64,000 bases of DNA from NCBI GenBank assembly GCA_965217935.1, contig OZ244581.1, positions 4,624,743-4,688,742 of the forward strand, written 5' to 3'. The position numbers and the translations under genes are program-made. This document shows, piece after piece, positions 39,659-48,190 of this stretch. Within the stretch, counting starts at the first letter, position 1. The number at the start of each line of letters is the position of its first letter. This stretch comes from JBBROS01 sp965217935 (GTDB lineage: Bacteria; Pseudomonadota; Alphaproteobacteria; Acetobacterales; Acetobacteraceae). The notes under the pieces were generated by a model. It was not told the DNA's origin. It did not search any database and saw nothing but the letters and a program-made list of their open reading frames with translations.

Positions 39659-40602
39659 GCGGCCTGGCCAAAGGCGTGGCGATGTTCACGCATCCCGCCT
39701 GCCTCGAGCACGACACCGGCGCCTACCACCCCGAATGCCCGGAGCGGCTGCGCTACGTGCTGCGCGCGCTCGAGCACCCGGACTTCGTGCCCCTGCTGCG
39801 GGAAGAAGCGCCGGAGGCGACGCCGGAGCAACTGACGCGGGCCCACCCGAAAGCCTACGTGGACGCCGTTCTCGCCATCCAGCCCGGCCCGGGCGAAACC
39901 GTCCAGCTCGACGGCGACACGCTGATGAGCCACGGCAGCCCAGAGGCGATCCGCCGCGTGGCGGGCGGGGCCGTGGCCGCGGTCGATGCGGTAATGGATG
40001 GTTGGGCGCGGGCGGCCTTCGTCGCCGTGCGCCCGCCCGGGCATCATGCCGAGCGCGCCCGGGCGATGGGGTTCTGCCTGTTCAACGGCGCGGCGGTCGC
40101 GGCCTTGCACGCGCGCGAGCGATGGGGGCTGAAGCGGATCGCGGTGGTCGATTTCGACGTGCACCACGGCAACGGCACCCAGGACATCTTCGAGCGCGAC
40201 CCGGACCTGCTCTACGTCAGCAGCCACCAAATGCCCTGCTACCCCGGCACGGGCGCCGCTTCCGAGCGCGGCGTGGCCGACAACGTGGTGAACATGCCGC
40301 TGAGCCCCGGCGCCGACGGGCAGGCGTTCCGGGCCGCCTGGGAGCGGACGGGCCTGCCGGCGGTCGAGCGGTTCGCGCCCGAGCTGCTGATCATCTCCGC
40401 GGGCTTCGACGCGCACCGGGCCGATCCGCTGGCGCAGCTGCGGCTTGCCACCGAGGATTTCGGCTGGATCACCGACAAGCTGCTGGCCATCGCCGACCGC
40501 TGCTGCGACGCGCGGGTCGTGTCGATCCTGGAGGGCGGCTACGATCTGGACGCGCTCGCCGCCTCCGCCGCCTTGCACGTGCGGCGGTTGATGCGGCAAT
40601 AG
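39655..40602 (+). CDS. HDAC-like deacetylase (acetylpolyamine/histone deacetylase superfamily)
   Basis: 315 residues. The zinc site and charge relay of class II-like deacetylases are intact: PPGHHAERARAMGFCLFN (His-His pair), the metal Asp/His in VVDFDVHHGNGTQ, ISAGFDAHRADPLA, and the Tyr in LEGGYDLDALA. It removes acetyl groups from an unknown amine, polyamine or lysine. In Rhodospirillales this gene regularly stands at the head of an xseB-ispA run, as here. Confidence 0.9.
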   Translation: MSGLAKGVAMFTHPACLEHDTGAYHPECPERLRYVLRALEHPDFVPLLREEAPEATPEQLTRAHPKAYVDAVLAIQPGPGETVQLDGDTLMSHGSPEAIRRVAGGAVAAVDAVMDGWARAAFVAVRPPGHHAERARAMGFCLFNGAAVAALHARERWGLKRIAVVDFDVHHGNGTQDIFERDPDLLYVSSHQMPCYPGTGAASERGVADNVVNMPLSPGADGQAFRAAWERTGLPAVERFAPELLIISAGFDAHRADPLAQLRLATEDFGWITDKLLAIADRCCDARVVSILEGGYDLDALAASAALHVRRLMRQ

Positions 40603-40628
40603 GGGCGGACACAACGAACGGGGACGGA

Positions 40629-40859
40629 ATGGCCGACGAGATTGCCGGCCTGTCGTTCGAGGACGCGCTGGGCGAGCTGGAGAAGATCGTGCGCGGCCTT
40701 GAAGGCGGGCAGCAGAAACTGGAGGATGCGATCGCCGCATACGAGCGCGGCGCGGCGCTGCGGCGTCATTGCGAGGCCAAGCTGGCCGAGGCGGAAGCGC
40801 GGGTGCAGGCGATCGTGGAACGCGCGGACGGCTCGATCGCCGTGAAGGCGATGGAATGA
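40629..40859 (+). CDS. xseB: Exodeoxyribonuclease VII small subunit
   Basis: 76 residues, the normal XseB size. It has the signature LSFEDALGELEKIVRGLEGGQQKLEDAIAAYERGAALRRHCEAKLAEAEARV. With XseA it forms the exonuclease VII complex that degrades single-stranded DNA. The stop TGA (40857-40859) overlaps the first ATG of ispA as ATGA. The last codons and this junction are part of a 24-bp tandem repeat described separately. Confidence 0.93.
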   Translation: MADEIAGLSFEDALGELEKIVRGLEGGQQKLEDAIAAYERGAALRRHCEAKLAEAEARVQAIVERADGSIAVKAME

Positions 40860-40912
40860 AGCTTCGTGAAGGCGATGGAATGAAGCGCTGGGAAGGCGAT
40901 GGAATGAAGGCG
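40842..40912. repeat. Three 24-bp tandem copies across the xseB-ispA junction
   Basis: GTGAAGGCGATGGAATGAAG starts at 40842, again at 40866, and with one change (GGGAAGGCG…) at 40890. The period is 24 bases, so the ispA frame is kept. Each copy carries a GAAGG ribosome-binding-like motif and the ATG of the ATGAAG start. ispA therefore has three equivalent start codons at 40856, 40880 and 40904. Confidence 0.85.
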
Positions 40913-41812
40913 GCGGCGATCGAGCGGGTCGACATCCCGGCGGCGTTGGCCGAGCAGGGCCACCTCGTGGAGCAGGCGATCGACTCCCTGCTGCCGGCGC
41001 CGGAGGGCCACGAGCTGCGGCTGCTCGAGGCGATGCGCTATGCCACGCTGGGCGGCGGCAAGCGGCTGCGCGGGTTCCTGGTGATGGAAGTCGCCGGGCT
41101 GTTCGGCGTTAACCGCGCGTGCGCGGCCCGGGTCGCCGCATCGGTGGAAATGCTGCACGCCTATTCGCTGGTGCACGACGATCTGCCGTCGATGGACGAC
41201 GACGACGTGCGGCGGGGGCAGCCGAGCACGCACCGCAAGTTCGGCGAGGCGACCGCCATCCTGGCCGGCGATGCGTTGCAGACGCGCGCGTTCGAGCTGC
41301 TGGCGGAGCCGGACACTCACGGCGATCCGCTGGCGCGCTGCGAGCTCGTGGCCGCGCTCGGTCTTGCCGCCGGCGCGCGCGGCATGGTGGGCGGGCAGAT
41401 GATCGACATGGCGACGGAGGGGCAGGCGCTGTCGGCGGCGGATGTGGGCCGCCTGCAGGCCCTGAAGACGGGACGGCTCATCCAGTACAGCGCCGAGGCC
41501 GGAGCGATCCTGGGCCGCGCGCCCGGGCCGTTGCGGACGCAGGCGGCGGCCTATGGGCGCGACCTCGGAGCCGCGTTCCAGATCGCCGACGACGTGCTGG
41601 ACGCCGTCGGCACCACGGAAGGCATCGGCAAGACGGCGGGCAAGGATCAGGCTGCCGGCAAGGCGACGCTGGTGGCATTGCTCGGCGTGGACCGTGCGCG
41701 CCTCCATGCCGAAGCCTTGGCGGAGCAGGCGGTGCGGCATCTGGATCATTTCGGCCCGGCGGCGGACCGGTTGCGCGCGCTGGCGGCCTTCGTCGTGTCG
41801 CGTCCGAATTAG
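40856..41812 (+). CDS. ispA: Farnesyl/geranyl diphosphate synthase (IspA)
   Basis: 318 residues from the first start, 302 from the third (40904, MKAAAIERVD). Prenyl-transferase motifs are complete: first Asp-rich motif VHDDLPSMDDDD, GQPSTHRKFGE, KTGRLIQYSAEAGAIL and second Asp motif FQIADDVLDAVGTTEG. It condenses IPP and DMAPP to FPP, for quinones and hopanoids. It is translationally coupled to xseB. The start codon is triplicated (see the tandem repeat entry). Typically dxs follows ispA in this order of bacteria; here tlyA does. Confidence 0.92.
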   Translation: MKLREGDGMKRWEGDGMKAAAIERVDIPAALAEQGHLVEQAIDSLLPAPEGHELRLLEAMRYATLGGGKRLRGFLVMEVAGLFGVNRACAARVAASVEMLHAYSLVHDDLPSMDDDDVRRGQPSTHRKFGEATAILAGDALQTRAFELLAEPDTHGDPLARCELVAALGLAAGARGMVGGQMIDMATEGQALSAADVGRLQALKTGRLIQYSAEAGAILGRAPGPLRTQAAAYGRDLGAAFQIADDVLDAVGTTEGIGKTAGKDQAAGKATLVALLGVDRARLHAEALAEQAVRHLDHFGPAADRLRALAAFVVSRPN

Positions 41813-41842
41813 ACGCCCGGCTGGGACGCCGGACCAGGCTTG

Positions 41843-42580
41843 ATGAAGAAACCTCGTGCCGACCAGGCGCTGGTCGACCGCGGATTGGTCGAAAGCCGAG
41901 CCCGGGCGCAGGCGCTGATCCTGGCGGGCAAGGTGTTCAGCGGCGACCGCCGGGTCGAGAAGGCGGGGCAGGCCTTGCCGGAGGCGGCGCCGCTGCAGGT
42001 CCGCGGCCAGGATCATCCCTGGGTCTCGCGCGGCGGATTGAAGCTGGATCATGCGCTGGGCCATTTCGGGCTTTCCCCGGCCGGGCTGGTTTGCCTGGAC
42101 ATCGGCGCGAGCACCGGCGGCTTCACCAACGTTCTGCTGCACCACGGCGCGGCGCGGGTTCATGCGGTCGATGTCGGTCATGGCCAGCTTGCTTGGGCGC
42201 TTCGGACCGATGCGCGGGTTTCGGTGCACGAACGGGTGAATGCCCGGCACTTGACGGCGGAGCTGCTGCCGGAGCCGATGGGGGCGCTGGCATGCGACGC
42301 AAGCTTCATCGGGTTGCAAACTGTGCTTCCGGCGGGCCTGGCGCTGTGTTGCGCCGGGGCATGGGCGGTGGCCCTGATCAAGCCGCAATTCGAGGCCGGG
42401 CCGGGACAGGTTGGCAAGGGCGGTGTGGTGCGCGACGCCGCCGTGCATCGCAGCGTTTGCCGACGGATCGAGGCATGGTGGGGCGGATTGCCCGGATGGG
42501 CCGTGCTCGGCGTGGAGCGGAGCCCGATTACCGGGCCGGAGGGGAATGTGGAGTTCCTGATCGCGGCGCAGCGGGTCTAG
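41843..42580 (+). CDS. tlyA: TlyA-family rRNA methyltransferase
   Basis: 245 residues. The N-terminal S4 RNA-binding domain starts MKKPRADQALVDRGLVESRARAQALILAGKV. The FtsJ-like methyltransferase includes LDIGASTGGFTNVLL, AVDVGHGQLAW, CDASFIGL and the K-D-K-E type residues. It methylates 2'-OH of cytidines in 16S and 23S rRNA. ATG 41843 (a TTG lies three bases earlier) follows ispA by 30 bases. Full length and intact. Confidence 0.92.
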   Translation: MKKPRADQALVDRGLVESRARAQALILAGKVFSGDRRVEKAGQALPEAAPLQVRGQDHPWVSRGGLKLDHALGHFGLSPAGLVCLDIGASTGGFTNVLLHHGAARVHAVDVGHGQLAWALRTDARVSVHERVNARHLTAELLPEPMGALACDASFIGLQTVLPAGLALCCAGAWAVALIKPQFEAGPGQVGKGGVVRDAAVHRSVCRRIEAWWGGLPGWAVLGVERSPITGPEGNVEFLIAAQRV

Positions 42581-42650
42581 GCTGCAGTCCCCCTGACTGG
42601 AAAGCAAGGCGCGTCAATTGCCAGTTCAGATCATTGCTAGTGGTCTGATG
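42581..42650. repeat. Intergenic repeat family 1, copy C
   Basis: Reads GCTGCAGTCCCCCTGACTGG and ends in CAATTGCCAGTTCAGATC. It keeps the GACTGG / CCAGTT arms but with changes. It follows the tlyA stop by zero bases. Just after it, 42662-42679 forms a perfect 7-bp hairpin (TTCAGCC-TGTT-GGCTGAA) that could end tlyA transcription although no T-run follows. Confidence 0.5.
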
Positions 42651-42822
42651 CAAACGGGTGCTTCAGCCTGTTGGCTGAATCAGCCCACTAAACAAGGCTG
42701 GTGCTTCGACTCGTGCTGCACGGCCTGAATGTATCGAATCACCAGCGTCTTGGGTGCCGTCCAGAGAGTGGACAGTTGCTGGACGGCCAAGCAAAATCAT
42801 TAATGTTCACGTTGGTTCCAGC

Positions 42823-42957
42823 TTAGCGTTGTCTGCATGACACTCGACACTGTGCGCTCATGTTGACTGCGTTTCCTACGGCGGCCGGGCTCTGCTCGAG
42901 GTTGCGGGCTAGGCGGTGCCAGCAATTGGCCAGCGTGCCGAACGCGGCCTTGATGCG
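42823..42957 (-). pseudogene. Remnant of IS5-family transposase C-terminus
   Basis: The minus strand reads IKAAFGTLANCWHRLARNLE and ends 24 residues later at SCRQR-stop. This resembles the end of IS5-type DDE transposases (WVVERTFAWLxRCRRLAKDFE). Upstream on that strand there is no intact rest of the protein. The remainder of the 42651-43223 gap shows no gene. Confidence 0.35.
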
Positions 42958-43223
42958 CCAGCACAACGGCACGCGGCCGGAAACCTTTCTCGTTCCGCTC
43001 GCGGGCCGCGGCCTGAGCATCCGCGCCGTGCGTGGCCCAGTGTAGATCCCCTCAACCTCGACGCGCCCGGCAGACCCGACATGTCGCCGTGCGCCTTGCG
43101 CAACGATGCATCAACCCTGCACACGTTGCCGCCTTGATCACCTTGGCGACGCGCATACCAGGTTGTCTCGCGCGGCGTATGTCTGAAACGCAAATATAAT
43201 TGCGATGCTACAAGTCGGCGCTA

Positions 43224-44273
43224 TCAAGGCGTGCGGTTCTTCAACGTTCGTTGCAGATCACGCTCAATTGGTTCGAGACCCCACTGCGATATTTCACTCG
43301 CAATCTCACGCCATTCAACCACATCAGCAATTCGGGTTGGATTGTCGCGCAGCAATTCACGTTTGATGAATGGGAAACGAGCAGCAAGCAATTGACGCCA
43401 CAAATCACTGGTTGGATTGAGTGGCGTTCGGTCTGTTACCGCCTCTCGCAGCCGCAGGATATGTCGCCTCCGGGCCTGCACGATTGGATCAGCCAGGTTC
43501 GGGCCTTCATTGGTTTCTTTGTCATCCTTCAAGTAATCAATGTCAATATTCTGAATAAGATCTTTGTAGGGCCAAACGGCCCGGCAGGAAAAACCCGCTT
43601 TCACCAATGCCTGTGTTAGCCCTATTTCATAGAGCCGGACAAGCCAGCCCTTTGACCATGTCGGGCGTACGCTTGTCCAGAAACTCTTCCAGGCATCGCT
43701 TGCAACAACGCGAGGGCTGAAAGCCATTAAATATGACTGCAGATGATATCGGCTCTGCCAGCTTTCCGTGCAGCCCCAAAAATCGGACTTGTCGAAATCA
43801 ATGCTCTCGAGAAGGTCTGTAAGCGACCGGATGGGGCCATAGACGCTGTCATTGGCCATGACGACCAACCGGGTGTTGGGCCGTGGAAGGGAAAGGTTCT
43901 CGAAGCCCTCCCGCCAGGCGCCGAAGTCGTAGCCCACATTTCGCCGTATCAGCACCCCAGCGCAGACCAACTTGAGTTGCTCCAGCGCGGTCGGGCGCAG
44001 GAAGCCAGCATTCGTCACGAACATCACCGAAAGCCCGGCGGCGGCAAGGCTCCGCACGTAATGAATCACATGAGGCCGCACATCGCCGGCGCCATCCCAA
44101 TGAACAAACACGCAAACGTTTGGTCCAAGCGGGATTTCGCCCTCGGGCCAGCGTTCAACGACTTGCTGGGGGCTTCGGCGCCGGACAATCTCGTGCCCGA
44201 GCCGCGGAAGGAGATGATACCGGGTGACCAACCACGCTTTTCGGGCGGCAGCATCAATCGTACGTCGAAGCAA
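43224..44273 (-). CDS. RgpF-like rhamnan/polysaccharide synthesis protein
   Basis: 349 residues. RgpF/RfbF-type features: CVFVHWDGAGDVRPHVIHYVRSLAAAGLSVMFVTNAG, NVGYDFGAWREGFENL, VVMANDSVYGPIRSLTDLLESI, then WGCTESWQSRYHLQSYLMAFSPRVVASDAW. This family builds rhamnose-containing or similar glycans at the cytoplasmic face. The gene is less GC-rich than the window average, typical for horizontally acquired surface-glycan genes. It is downstream of the Zn-ribbon methyltransferase and ugd on the same strand, four bases from the former. Confidence 0.78.
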   Translation of the reverse strand: MLRRTIDAAARKAWLVTRYHLLPRLGHEIVRRRSPQQVVERWPEGEIPLGPNVCVFVHWDGAGDVRPHVIHYVRSLAAAGLSVMFVTNAGFLRPTALEQLKLVCAGVLIRRNVGYDFGAWREGFENLSLPRPNTRLVVMANDSVYGPIRSLTDLLESIDFDKSDFWGCTESWQSRYHLQSYLMAFSPRVVASDAWKSFWTSVRPTWSKGWLVRLYEIGLTQALVKAGFSCRAVWPYKDLIQNIDIDYLKDDKETNEGPNLADPIVQARRRHILRLREAVTDRTPLNPTSDLWRQLLAARFPFIKRELLRDNPTRIADVVEWREIASEISQWGLEPIERDLQRTLKNRTP

Positions 44274-44277
44274 CTTG

Positions 44278-46461
44278 CTAGGCCTGTCCTATGCGAACGA
44301 GAATGTCCGCCGGCAATGGCAGCTCTGGGTTGGTTGCTTGAACATCGGCCGTAAGCGCTGCGCCCTCATCGATCGCACCCAGCATATCCAGCGCCTGCAA
44401 CTCGCCTCGAAGCGACGCGATCCATAGATCAGAGCCGGCTGGGCAAAGCCGTCGCACGCGGGCGAAACGGTCGCGAGCTATTGCCGGCTCGCCGGCAGGT
44501 TGGCCATCCGGTGTCGCTTGAACGTCGAGCACCCCAAGGCAAAAGACTGCATCGCGCTGCTCGACGGTCAAAGGTTGATTGCTATCGAGATGACTGATCC
44601 GGGCGCTTGCAAAACTGGGATTTCGCGTCACCGCTCTAGCCTGATCATAATATCCGGCGTTTACCAAAACCGTTACCGCCCATTGAGCAGCACCAGGTTC
44701 TTCCTTGATCGCTGACGCTGTCAGCTCAGCCAAAGCATTTGCGTCGCCGAGCTGTTGCAGCGATTTAGCCTCCCCTCTGAGGGATGCCCACCAGAGGTCA
44801 TGACCTGCTTCGGTCAGGGACCGAACGCGACTGAACCAATTGCGGGTCCGTGCTGGAGACGCAAAGGAAAGATCGTCCGAACCATCCTGCGTCCCGAGGA
44901 CGGCGAGGCAAAAAAGGGCGTCGCGCTCAATCTCCGACAGATCGGCGTGATCGCGCGTGAACGGGTCGCCATCGATATCGAAGTCATGCACGAACGCGCG
45001 AGCATGGATGTAGTGACCAGAATTGACGAGGCTCATCATGGCCCGCAGAGCCAACGCTCTTCGCCGTGTCTCGCCGCCCGTCGGCGCCGGCGGCAATGCG
45101 GCGAAGCGAGAGCAGATGGCGGGATCGCCCGTTACTGCAGCGCAAAGCAACGCTTCGGCTCGCGCGGTCCAGCCGATGTCTTCGGTTTGGCCATCCTCCA
45201 TCGCCAATTCACCCAACGCGCGGCGCATCGCATCAGCCGCTTCAGCGGCCAGGTTGAATTGAGCCTCAAGCGCGGACCGAGGGGTTCCCGCGCTCAGGCG
45301 GCGTATGGCTCGTGCGAGCAGCAGGCCTCCAAGATTGAGCGGGACGAGCTCTGCCATCCGTTCAAGAGAGCAATGGGCAAGCTCGGCCGGAAGCGTCGTC
45401 AATGAATCGAGCGCTATGCCAAATCGCTTGCTGCAAGCAGGAACAAGCAGGGCCCAAGCCCGGTCCGCTGCTTCCATATCGCCATCATTGATGCTCTCGC
45501 AGAATGCCCGGCCGGCAAATGCCAGCAGCAGGTCGCTAGCAGGATCAGCCGCTGCCGCACGGCGCTGCAGATGGTTTCGGAGCGAGTGCCTGAGAACGTT
45601 GGCGTCATGCTCAAGGTCTAATGGGGCATCGCTGGCGAAAGCGACAAGAGAGTGGCTGTCGACTTCAATTTTTATATGGTCGAATTGCGCGTCGTTAAGC
45701 AGTTTGTGAAGACTGTTCCGATTTTGTATGACGAGGTGCAAGCTCGGTGAAAGCAGAGGAATGATAATTCCAGGCGGTGTCGCTTGGTCGATATCATCCC
45801 CGTTCGGCGTCGTCAGGATCAGCACCCCGCCCGGCTTCAGCATCGCTTTGAGCGTTCGAATGAACGCGGTTGGCGACGTGACGTGCTCGATGACCTCCGA
45901 GCCCATGACGACGTCGATGCTGCCACGCGCTTCATCGTCGTCGCGAAGATAGCGCAACTCGATCGGCAGGCCGAGGGCGTCGCGCCCAAGCGCCGCCAAC
46001 GGCGCCGGATCGATGCCAACACCGTGCCAGCCCAGCGTATGAATGGCGAAATCAAGGCCGAAGCCGTATCCGCATCCGACTTCCATATAGCGGGCGGCAT
46101 GCCGTCCGCGAAGCCGCGCAAGCGGACGGGTGATCAATGAGACGCCCGCGCCCTGCTGCACGTAGAACGGAACCCGGCCCCGGTCGTTCAGGGCCGGCTC
46201 GGCGTAGTCGGGCGGGGTCTGGCCGTCGTAGAAATGAGCAGTGCAGGATGGGCAACGAAGCACGAGAAGATGTTTCGATGGATGATCGGGAAGCTGGACG
46301 TCAACGCCGAGCACCAGAGCTTTGGGAGCCGGACTGCCGCAGTTTGGGCAAGCCATGTTGATCAGGTGGTAAGGCGCGGCCTGGCCGGGCGGACAGAAGG
46401 AGATGGTCGGCGGCTGAACCACGCTTGGCAGTAAACGGGCGGAATGCAGTGCGAGACTCAT
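44278..46461 (-). CDS. Zn-ribbon SAM methyltransferase, second copy with long helical C-terminus
   Basis: 727 residues from ATG 46461 (a GTG lies at 46479; an internal ATG at 46356 would begin MACPNCGSPAP). Zn ribbon: CPNCGSPAP … LRCPSCTAHF. SAM domain: MEVGCGYGFGLDFAIHTLGWHGVGIDPAPL, MGSEVIEHVTSPTAFIRTLKAMLKPGGVLILTTPNG. Compared with the protein at 36420-38177 the order and key motifs are the same. The C-terminal 400 residues contain two internal TPR-like repeats (ALRAMMSLVNSGHYIHARAF…DALFCLAVLGTQDG and TVLVNAGYYDQARAV…DAVFCLGVLDVQ). It probably methylates a sugar of the surface glycan. Start uncertain. Confidence 0.72.
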   Translation of the reverse strand: MSLALHSARLLPSVVQPPTISFCPPGQAAPYHLINMACPNCGSPAPKALVLGVDVQLPDHPSKHLLVLRCPSCTAHFYDGQTPPDYAEPALNDRGRVPFYVQQGAGVSLITRPLARLRGRHAARYMEVGCGYGFGLDFAIHTLGWHGVGIDPAPLAALGRDALGLPIELRYLRDDDEARGSIDVVMGSEVIEHVTSPTAFIRTLKAMLKPGGVLILTTPNGDDIDQATPPGIIIPLLSPSLHLVIQNRNSLHKLLNDAQFDHIKIEVDSHSLVAFASDAPLDLEHDANVLRHSLRNHLQRRAAAADPASDLLLAFAGRAFCESINDGDMEAADRAWALLVPACSKRFGIALDSLTTLPAELAHCSLERMAELVPLNLGGLLLARAIRRLSAGTPRSALEAQFNLAAEAADAMRRALGELAMEDGQTEDIGWTARAEALLCAAVTGDPAICSRFAALPPAPTGGETRRRALALRAMMSLVNSGHYIHARAFVHDFDIDGDPFTRDHADLSEIERDALFCLAVLGTQDGSDDLSFASPARTRNWFSRVRSLTEAGHDLWWASLRGEAKSLQQLGDANALAELTASAIKEEPGAAQWAVTVLVNAGYYDQARAVTRNPSFASARISHLDSNQPLTVEQRDAVFCLGVLDVQATPDGQPAGEPAIARDRFARVRRLCPAGSDLWIASLRGELQALDMLGAIDEGAALTADVQATNPELPLPADILVRIGQA

Positions 46462-46533
46462 GACTGGTGTTTCGGTCACCCGACTACAGGAGGCAAGATA
46501 GGAACCGCGAACGAAGGTCCGCCGGACCGGATT

Positions 46534-47862
46534 TTATGCAAGCGGAGCCTCCTTGTTCGGCCTGCCGATGCTCTGATAGTCGAAACCAGCCGCGGCCATG
46601 GCCGCCGGATCGAACACGTTCCGTAAGTCGATGACGAGTTTGCCGCGCATCGTCTGCGCGAGACGTGACGGGGCTAGAGCACGGAACTCGTTCCATTCCG
46701 TGACGATGACGAGAGCGTCGGCAGCCGCTGCGGCTTCGTAGGCGCTGTCGCAGAAAACGACCTCGGATGGCAGCAGGGAACGAGCTTGGCCCATGCCAAC
46801 CGGATCGAACGCATGAATTGACGCGCCTTGCTCAGCCAGTCGATGCACGATGGGAACGCTGGGCGCATCCCGCATGTCATCGGTCTCAGGCTTGAAGGTA
46901 AGGCCGAGGACCGCGATCGTCTTGCCCTGGACGCTGCCGCCGCATGCCTTGAGAATGCGCATTGCCATCCCGGATTTTCGGGCGTCGTTGACCTGGACAG
47001 TCGCCTCGACAAGACGGGACGGAGCGCCCCAGTCCTGAGCGATGCGCATGAGCGCCAAGGTGTCTTTCGGAAAACAGCTTCCGCCAAAACCGGGGCCGGG
47101 ATGCAGAAACTTGCGGCCAATGCGACCATCGAGCCCAATGCCTCGAGCGACGTCATGGACGTCCGCGCCGATTCGTTCGCATAGGTCGGCCATCTCGTTG
47201 ATGAAGGTGATCTTCATGGCAAGGAAAGCGTTCGCGGCGTATTTGGTCAGTTCCGCAGTCTCGAGACTGGTGAACAGGATCGGAGCTTCAATGAGGTAAA
47301 GCGGGCGATAAAGACGCCGCAACACCTCGCGTGCGCGTTCGCTATCGGTCCCGATCACGATGCGGTCGGGGCGCATGAAATCCCCTATCGCGCTCCCTTC
47401 CCTGAGGAATTCCGGATTGCTCGCGACATCGAATTCAAGCTCCGGCCTGGCTGCGCGCATGACGTCGCGAATGCGCCGGCCAGTCCCGACCGGAACCGTG
47501 GATTTCGTCACGATGACCGCATAATCGGTCAGCGCGTTCGCAACCTGCTCCGCGGCCGCAGTCACGTAGGAGACGTCCGCGTGGCCATCGCCGCGCCGGG
47601 TTGGAGTTCCGACCGCGATGAAGACCGCCTCGGCGCCAGCGCAACTAGCGGGGAGATCATCACTGAACGTGAGGCGGTTTGCGGCGCTGTTCTCGGTCAC
47701 CAGCCGGTCCAAGCCGGGCTCGTAGATTGGAATCCGATTTTCCCGCAAAGCTTTGAGTTTGGCCGAATCCGTTTCAACAACGGATACTTCGACGCCTAAA
47801 TCCGCAAAGCAGGCAGCAGAGACGAGCCCAACGTAGCCTCCTCCGATCATAGCAATACGCAC
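46534..47862 (-). CDS. ugd: UDP-glucose 6-dehydrogenase
   Basis: 442 residues from GTG 47862, preceded by GGAGG at ten bases. NAD motif MIGGGYVGLVSAACFADLG, catalytic-loop Lys and the nucleophile Cys in GPGFGGSCFPKDTLAL, plus FINEMADLCERIGADVHDVARGIGLDGRIG. It oxidises UDP-glucose to UDP-glucuronate for acidic exopolysaccharide. The C-terminus (…FDYQSIGRPNKEAPLA) is normal. First gene of a minus-strand run with the methyltransferase and RgpF-like genes. Confidence 0.92.
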   Translation of the reverse strand: MRIAMIGGGYVGLVSAACFADLGVEVSVVETDSAKLKALRENRIPIYEPGLDRLVTENSAANRLTFSDDLPASCAGAEAVFIAVGTPTRRGDGHADVSYVTAAAEQVANALTDYAVIVTKSTVPVGTGRRIRDVMRAARPELEFDVASNPEFLREGSAIGDFMRPDRIVIGTDSERAREVLRRLYRPLYLIEAPILFTSLETAELTKYAANAFLAMKITFINEMADLCERIGADVHDVARGIGLDGRIGRKFLHPGPGFGGSCFPKDTLALMRIAQDWGAPSRLVEATVQVNDARKSGMAMRILKACGGSVQGKTIAVLGLTFKPETDDMRDAPSVPIVHRLAEQGASIHAFDPVGMGQARSLLPSEVVFCDSAYEAAAAADALVIVTEWNEFRALAPSRLAQTMRGKLVIDLRNVFDPAAMAAAGFDYQSIGRPNKEAPLA

Positions 47863-48190
47863 GTGCTCATGTCCTCCGGGTAGAGCAGCAATGCACCACA
47901 ACTTACGATCGTAGACTAGGCCCTGTTAACTCCTGATCTCGTTCGCCTATCGTTCAAGACAGCCCATGGTTGCCGCCATGCAGGGCGCGCCCACGAAGCA
48001 GCGGGCGGCCTTCTCGTCGCGGATCGCCACGGCCCGCGATTGCATCGGCTACGGCTTCGCTCGTGTGGCCGCCAGCAACGGACCCTATGGCGACCGCGCG
48101 GGCCAGAGTGCCGCGCAGCAGTTCCTGGCCGGAGGTGATGCAGCCTCGTTGCGCCGGGCACTGGAGGATAGATGTGGAAAGCCGACCTAT
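47863..48190. other. Intergenic region between ugd and the inverted-repeat element
   Basis: Promoter region of ugd and beyond. A plus-strand frame from 47966 stays open to 48205 (MVAAMQGAPTKQRAAFSSRI…), with its last four codons and stop inside the left arm of the element at 48191. I cannot assign it and it may be a gene cut off by that element. Confidence 0.35.
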
